From NCBI GenBank assembly GCA_012514775.1, contig JAAYZQ010000116.1, positions 1 to 7,664 on the forward strand: DNA of 7,664 bases, in the 5' to 3' direction. The notes beneath the pieces are model-generated. The model was not told the DNA's origin and did not search any database. It saw only the letters and a list, made by a program, of their open reading frames with translations. Source of the stretch: Anaerolineaceae bacterium (GTDB taxonomy: Bacteria > Chloroflexota > Anaerolineae > JAAYZQ01). Positions 4,186 to 7,664 of this stretch are shown here, in pieces. Position 1 is the stretch's first letter. Each line of letters begins with the position of its first letter. The position numbers and the translations under genes were made by a program.

Positions 4186-6519
4186 TCAGGTGGGGACCGG
4201 CTTTTTCCAAGATGTCCACTGGCACGACGACTCGTCGCCGGCCCTGTAGTTGGCGCAGCCGTAGAAACGGCGCCCGCCCCGGGCGCGCTTTTCCAGTACG
4301 GCGCCGCCGCACAGCGGGCACTGCACCCCCGGCACGGGTATGGGCTCGGTGTGGCGGCATTCCGGCCAGCCGCTGCAGCCGATAAACTTGCCAAAGCGTC
4401 CCAGCTTGATGACCAGCGGCCGGCCACACTCGGGGCACATCTCGCCCGTCGGCTCGGGCTTGAACTCCACGTTCGGCATCTGCTCCCGGGCCACGTCCAG
4501 GCGCTCGGCAAAGGGCTCGTAGAATTCTTCCAGCATGGGCACCCAGGCCACCTCGCCCGTGGCCACCTCGTCCAGCTTTTCCTCCATGTCGGCCGTGAAC
4601 CCCAGGTCCAGGACGTCGGGAAAGAACTCTACCAGGAGGTCGTTGACCACAAAGCCCAGCTCCGTGGGCAGCAGCTTGCGGTCCACCCGCTCGACGTAAT
4701 GCCGGTCCAGGAGCGTGCTCAGGGTGGGGGCGTAGGTGCTCGGCCGGCCGATGCCAAGCTCCTCCAATGCGCGGATGAGCGAGGCGTCGGTGTAGCGGGG
4801 CGGCGGCTGCGTGAAGTGCTGCCGTGGCAGCAGCCGCACCAGGTCCAGGGGCTCGTCCTGGGCCAGGGCCGGAAGCCGGCCGTCGCCGGCATCTTCTTCC
4901 TGCCCCTCCTCGCGGCTCTCTTCGTAGACCCGCAGGAAGCCGGGGAACTTGACCGTGGAGCCGGTGGCGCGCAACAGGTAGGGCCGCGCCGCGGCGGCCT
5001 CCTCCGGCGCTCCGGCGCCGATGTCCACCGACGTCTGGTCAAAGATGGCCGGCGCCATCTGGCTGGCGACGAACCGCTTCCAGATGAGGGTATAGAGGCG
5101 CAGCTCGTCGCGGCTCAGGTAGGGCTTGAGGGCGGCGGGGTCGCGCCGCGCGCTTGTGGGCCGGATGGCCTCGTGGGCCTCCTGGGCGCCCTTGGCCCGC
5201 GATTTGTACACCGGGGGCTGCTCGGGCAGGTAGCGCGGGCCAAAGCGCTCGCGGATGACCTCCCGGGCCTCGGCCTGGGCAGCCTGGGCCACGGCCGCCG
5301 AGTCGGTGCGCATGTAGGTGATGAGGCCCACCCGCTCGCCGCCGCCGACCTCCTTGCCCTCGTAGAGGGCCTGGGCCAGGGCCATGGTGCGCTTGGCGGT
5401 AAAGCCCAGCTTGCGGCTGGCCTCCTGCTGCAGCGTGCTCGTCATGAACGGCGCGGCCGGCGAGCGCCTGCGCTCCCGCCGCGTCACGCTGGCCACCTGG
5501 TAGGCCGCCACCTCCAGGTCGTCGACGATGGCCTGGGCGTCCTCCCGGTTTCGCAGGTCCGGGTCCTCGCCCCGGATCTTGACCAGGCGCGCCACAAAAA
5601 TCCCCGCCTCGTTCTCGTTCTCGCTCTCGTTCCCGTTCCCGTGCTCGTTCTCGTCCCGGTCCCCGTCGCCGGCGGGGTTCTGCCGGCGCAGCTCGGCCTC
5701 GATGCTCCAGTACTCCACAGCCACAAAGGCCTGGACCTCGCGCTCGCGCTCGCAGACCAGACGCAGGGTCACCGACTGGACGCGGCCCGCCGAGATGTTC
5801 TTGCGGCCGATCTTTTCCCGGAGGAGGGGGCTGAGGCTGTAGCCCACCACCCGATCCAGGATGCGCCGCGCCTGCTGCGAGTCCACGCGCAGCTCGTCAA
5901 TGTCCCGCGGCTGCCCAAAGGCGCGCTCCACCGCCTCGCGGGTGATCTCGTGGAACTCGACGCGGTGCACGGGAATGCCCTTGATCTCGCGGGCCAGGGC
6001 CGCCTTCAGGTGCCAGGCGATGGCCTCCCCCTCGCGGTCGGGGTCGGTGGCCAGGTACAACTCGGAAGCCTGCCCGGCCTTGCCGCGCAGGTTCTTGACC
6101 ACCTCTTTTTTCCTGGTGGGGACGATGTAGCGCGGCGCAAAGCCGTGCTCGATGTCGACGCCCAGCCGGTTGGAGGGCAGGTCCCGGACGTGGCCCACGG
6201 ACGCTTCGACGGTATAGTCGCGCCCCAGGAAGCGGCCCACCGTCCGCGCCTTGGCCGGCGACTCGACGATGACCATCTTGGGCCCGTGTTCCAGGCGCTC
6301 CCTGCTGGCCCGGGAGGCCACGGTGTGCTCGTCGGGGTCCAGGTGTTCGTGCGCGGCCGTCCGGCCAAAGCGCACCAGCCTGGTGCCGCACACCGGGCAC
6401 TGGCCCTGGGTCGCCGGGCGCTGGCCGTCGCCCAGAAAGACCGCCTGCGCCCCGGCGATGGGGCGTTTCTCCCGGCACTTGACGCAATAGGCGACGATGG
6501 ATTGCTCCGACTCGGCCAC
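4186..6519 (-). CDS. topA: Type IA DNA topoisomerase I with extra N-terminal zinc ribbon
   Basis: TopA relaxes negative supercoils by cutting one strand through a tyrosine-phosphate link. The product has 777 residues. Residues 1-55 form an added zinc ribbon (YCVKCREKRP at 11-20, CPVCGTRL at 41-48), similar to the DUF5679 type. The Toprim domain follows, with MVIVESPAKA (82-91, Glu86) and ATDPDREGEAIAWH (157-170). Then come GRVQSV (245-250), the catalytic TYMRTDS (Tyr402), EAHEAIRPT (447-455) and GRPSTYA (591-597). The C-terminus has two zinc fingers: CPECG with C-x8-C (695-721) and CPLCGG with C-x10-C (734-766). Two acidic low-complexity inserts interrupt the core: 281-306, encoded by a hexanucleotide repeat, and about 533-547. 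The start is GTG at 6519, with AAGGA 7 bases upstream and the upstream manC stop only 11 bases away. The same frame stays open far into manC, but a longer start would overlap that gene and has no support. Confidence 0.95.
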   Translation of the reverse strand: MAESEQSIVAYCVKCREKRPIAGAQAVFLGDGQRPATQGQCPVCGTRLVRFGRTAAHEHLDPDEHTVASRASRERLEHGPKMVIVESPAKARTVGRFLGRDYTVEASVGHVRDLPSNRLGVDIEHGFAPRYIVPTRKKEVVKNLRGKAGQASELYLATDPDREGEAIAWHLKAALAREIKGIPVHRVEFHEITREAVERAFGQPRDIDELRVDSQQARRILDRVVGYSLSPLLREKIGRKNISAGRVQSVTLRLVCEREREVQAFVAVEYWSIEAELRRQNPAGDGDRDENEHGNGNESENENEAGIFVARLVKIRGEDPDLRNREDAQAIVDDLEVAAYQVASVTRRERRRSPAAPFMTSTLQQEASRKLGFTAKRTMALAQALYEGKEVGGGERVGLITYMRTDSAAVAQAAQAEAREVIRERFGPRYLPEQPPVYKSRAKGAQEAHEAIRPTSARRDPAALKPYLSRDELRLYTLIWKRFVASQMAPAIFDQTSVDIGAGAPEEAAAARPYLLRATGSTVKFPGFLRVYEESREEGQEEDAGDGRLPALAQDEPLDLVRLLPRQHFTQPPPRYTDASLIRALEELGIGRPSTYAPTLSTLLDRHYVERVDRKLLPTELGFVVNDLLVEFFPDVLDLGFTADMEEKLDEVATGEVAWVPMLEEFYEPFAERLDVAREQMPNVEFKPEPTGEMCPECGRPLVIKLGRFGKFIGCSGWPECRHTEPIPVPGVQCPLCGGAVLEKRARGGRRFYGCANYRAGDESSCQWTSWKKPVPT
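5608..5667 (-). repeat. Degenerate hexanucleotide tandem repeat inside topA
   Basis: Ten 6-base units with plus-strand consensus CTCGTT run in register with the codons. Four units are exact (5608, 5614, 5626, 5644); the others differ at one to a few positions. On the coding strand it gives alternating acidic/Gly and Asn/Ser/His/Asp residues, within NPAGDGDRDENEHGNGNESE and NENEAG at residues 281-306 of TopA. Because the unit is 6 bases, gain or loss of whole units keeps the reading frame. It lies just after the strand containing VAVEYWSIEAELRR, where TopA proteins often carry variable loops. Confidence 0.75.
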
Positions 6520-6523
6520 TTTG

Positions 6524-6532
6524 CCTTCCTTT
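6524..6532 (-). promoter_or_regulatory. Ribosome-binding site of topA overlapping the manC stop
   Basis: On the minus strand the sequence is CTGTAAAGGAAGGCAAAGTG: the manC TAA stop (6533-6531), then AAGGAAGG, then the topA GTG. The purine-rich site begins in the last bases of manC, the arrangement expected for translational coupling. It also decides the GTG start of topA. Confidence 0.65.
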
Positions 6533-7622
6533 ACAGGTACTCCTCCAGGCCCCGTTCTTGCAGTTCCTGGACCACCTCGCGCACGTTCTGCGCCTGATCC
6601 TTGGGGCAGACCAGGAGCGCGTCGGGCGTGTCGACGACGACGAAATCCTCCAGGCCCACGGCCGCCACCAGCCGTCCCTTGGAGGCATACAGGTAGCAGC
6701 CCTTGCTGCCCGGCGCCAGGACCCGGCCCGGCCCGCGGACGACGTTGCCGTCCTCCCCGGCCTCCAGGAGCGCCGACAGGGCCGCCCAGTTGCCCACGTC
6801 GTTCCAGCCGACGTCCACCGGCACGGTCACCACCCGCTCGGCCTTTTCCATGACGCCATAGTCGATGGTCGTCGGGGTCAGGCCCTGCCACGCCCGTTGC
6901 AGCCTGGGCTCGCACCCGGGCGTACCCCACAGCTTGGCCACGGCCTGCAGCTCGCCGTGTAGCTCGGGCAGCAGGCCGGCCATCTCCCACATGATGGTGG
7001 CCGCCTCCCAGATAAAGATGCCGCCGTTCCAATAGTAATCGCCGCTCTCGACCATGCTCCGCGCCCGGTCCTCGTCGGGCTTTTCCGTAAAGCGCTCCAC
7101 GTAATAGACGGCCTGCCCCTCGTAGGTGCCCAGGAGATCGCCCCGCTGGATGTAGCCGTAGCCCGTCTCCGGCCTGTCGGGAGCGATGCCCAGGGTCACC
7201 AGCTGCCCGTCCTCGGCCACGTGGGCGGCGGCGGCGATGGCCCGGCGAAAGCCGCCCGCGTCGGCGATGACGTGGTCGGCGGGAAAGACGGCCATGATGG
7301 CGTCTTCGTCGCGCTCCAGGAGGGCCACCGCGGCCAGCCCGATGCACGGCGCCGTCCCCTTGGGCGCGGGCTCGGCGAGAATGTTCTCGCCGGTCAATCC
7401 CGGCACCTGGCTCAAGACCGTCTCGCGGTGCTCCTCGCCGGTAACCACCAGGATGCGCTCCAGGGGCACGAGCGGCTGGATGCGATCCACGGTCTCGCGC
7501 AGCATGGAGCGCTCGCTCGTCAGGTCCAGGAACTGCTTGGGCGTTGCCGAGCGACTGCGAGGCCAGAGCCGCGAGCCGATGCCGCCCGCCATGATGACGG
7601 CGTATAGGTGATCGTAATTCAA
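6531..7622 (-). CDS. manC: Mannose-1-phosphate guanylyltransferase (GDP-mannose pyrophosphorylase), single-domain form
   Basis: The enzyme joins GTP and mannose-1-phosphate to make GDP-mannose, the cytoplasmic donor for mannosylated and fucosylated glycans. It has 363 residues, the length of the catalytic domain alone. The phosphomannose isomerase domain found in long bifunctional AlgA/ManC proteins is absent. Visible motifs are the nucleotide-binding signature VIMAGGIGSRLWPRS (9-23) followed by PKQFLDL (28-34), EPAPKGTAPCIGLAA (84-98), FPADHVI (113-119), ETGYGYI (152-158), VERFTEKPD (175-183), WNGGIFIW (198-205), DYGVMEKAERV (254-264) and VGWNDVGNW (271-279). The start is TTG at 7622, backed by AGGAGG 5 bases upstream. 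The first in-frame ATG (codon 11) falls inside the nucleotide-binding signature and would delete its first strand. topA follows after 11 bases. The symbol manC is by function, since some genomes use manA-type or other names. Confidence 0.93.
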   Translation of the reverse strand: MNYDHLYAVIMAGGIGSRLWPRSRSATPKQFLDLTSERSMLRETVDRIQPLVPLERILVVTGEEHRETVLSQVPGLTGENILAEPAPKGTAPCIGLAAVALLERDEDAIMAVFPADHVIADAGGFRRAIAAAAHVAEDGQLVTLGIAPDRPETGYGYIQRGDLLGTYEGQAVYYVERFTEKPDEDRARSMVESGDYYWNGGIFIWEAATIMWEMAGLLPELHGELQAVAKLWGTPGCEPRLQRAWQGLTPTTIDYGVMEKAERVVTVPVDVGWNDVGNWAALSALLEAGEDGNVVRGPGRVLAPGSKGCYLYASKGRLVAAVGLEDFVVVDTPDALLVCPKDQAQNVREVVQELQERGLEEYL

Positions 7623-7627
7623 ATCAG

Positions 7628-7633
7628 CCTCCT
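7628..7633 (-). promoter_or_regulatory. Ribosome-binding site supporting the TTG start of manC
   Basis: A perfect AGGAGG on the minus strand lies 5 bases before TTG at 7622-7620. No ATG or GTG lies nearby in frame, so this decides the start codon. Upstream, up to the window edge, I see no clear promoter; only 31 bases remain. Confidence 0.8.
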
Positions 7634-7664
7634 GCTTGAGAGAGGTATTTTTTGCGTGCCGGCC

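Noticed and set aside
5608..5667. Tandem repeat as a CRISPR-like array
   Set aside because: The units are 6 bases, contiguous, in codon register and without spacers. It is a coding microsatellite.
4351..6597. A 748-codon open frame on the plus strand opposite topA
   Set aside because: It is antisense to a full topA with all catalytic motifs. Its product is a biased Gly/Leu/Ala/His/Val-rich sequence with no recognisable domain, the usual mirror frame of a high-GC gene.
6520..7347. Extension of the topA frame about 276 codons upstream
   Set aside because: The frame is open only because of high GC. The region is manC in another frame, the translated extension is Arg/Gly-rich noise, and a good ribosome-binding site marks GTG 6519.

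Overview
The window looks like high-GC bacterial chromosome, most likely from the Chloroflexota (Anaerolineae-like). This is inferred from gene content and protein style, not from a marker gene. The clues are a topoisomerase I with an extra N-terminal zinc ribbon, a PlsY with variant substrate motifs (GGTN and GGAGVGT), and a ribbon-helix-helix antitoxin with a PIN-toxin remnant. Most of the window is housekeeping. I found no CRISPR array, transposase, tRNA or rRNA.

Plus strand, 1-1250, is the accessory-like part. It holds the 3' end of an isoprenylcysteine-methyltransferase-like membrane enzyme (stop at 164), a two-helix membrane protein with a possible bacterial PH-type domain (210-767), and a ribbon-helix-helix DNA-binding protein (810-1109). 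The last has its own sigma70-like promoter, and an inverted repeat sits inside the promoter spacer, as expected for an autoregulated antitoxin. Directly after it lie about 125 bases that still read as the middle of a VapC/PIN toxin. Both ends of that toxin are missing and an in-frame stop interrupts it. The antitoxin therefore appears to be an orphan left by a decayed toxin-antitoxin pair.

Plus strand, 1220-3088, carries a clear promoter (TTGCAA-17-TATACT, extended -10) lying against the toxin remnant. It drives tsaD (tRNA t6A synthesis), followed after 121 bases by plsY (first acyl transfer in phospholipid synthesis).

Minus strand, 7622 down to 3095, carries three genes reading leftward: a mannose-1-phosphate guanylyltransferase (TTG start), topA (GTG start) and an M24 Xaa-Pro peptidase. 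The gaps are 11 and 29 bases, so this is probably one transcription unit. The topA ribosome-binding site begins at the manC stop codon, which suggests translational coupling. plsY and the peptidase converge with only 6 bases between their stops.

The points most worth following up are the toxin remnant beside tsaD, the putative operator, the zinc-ribbon N-terminus of TopA, the hexanucleotide-repeat insert inside TopA, and the variant PlsY motifs.
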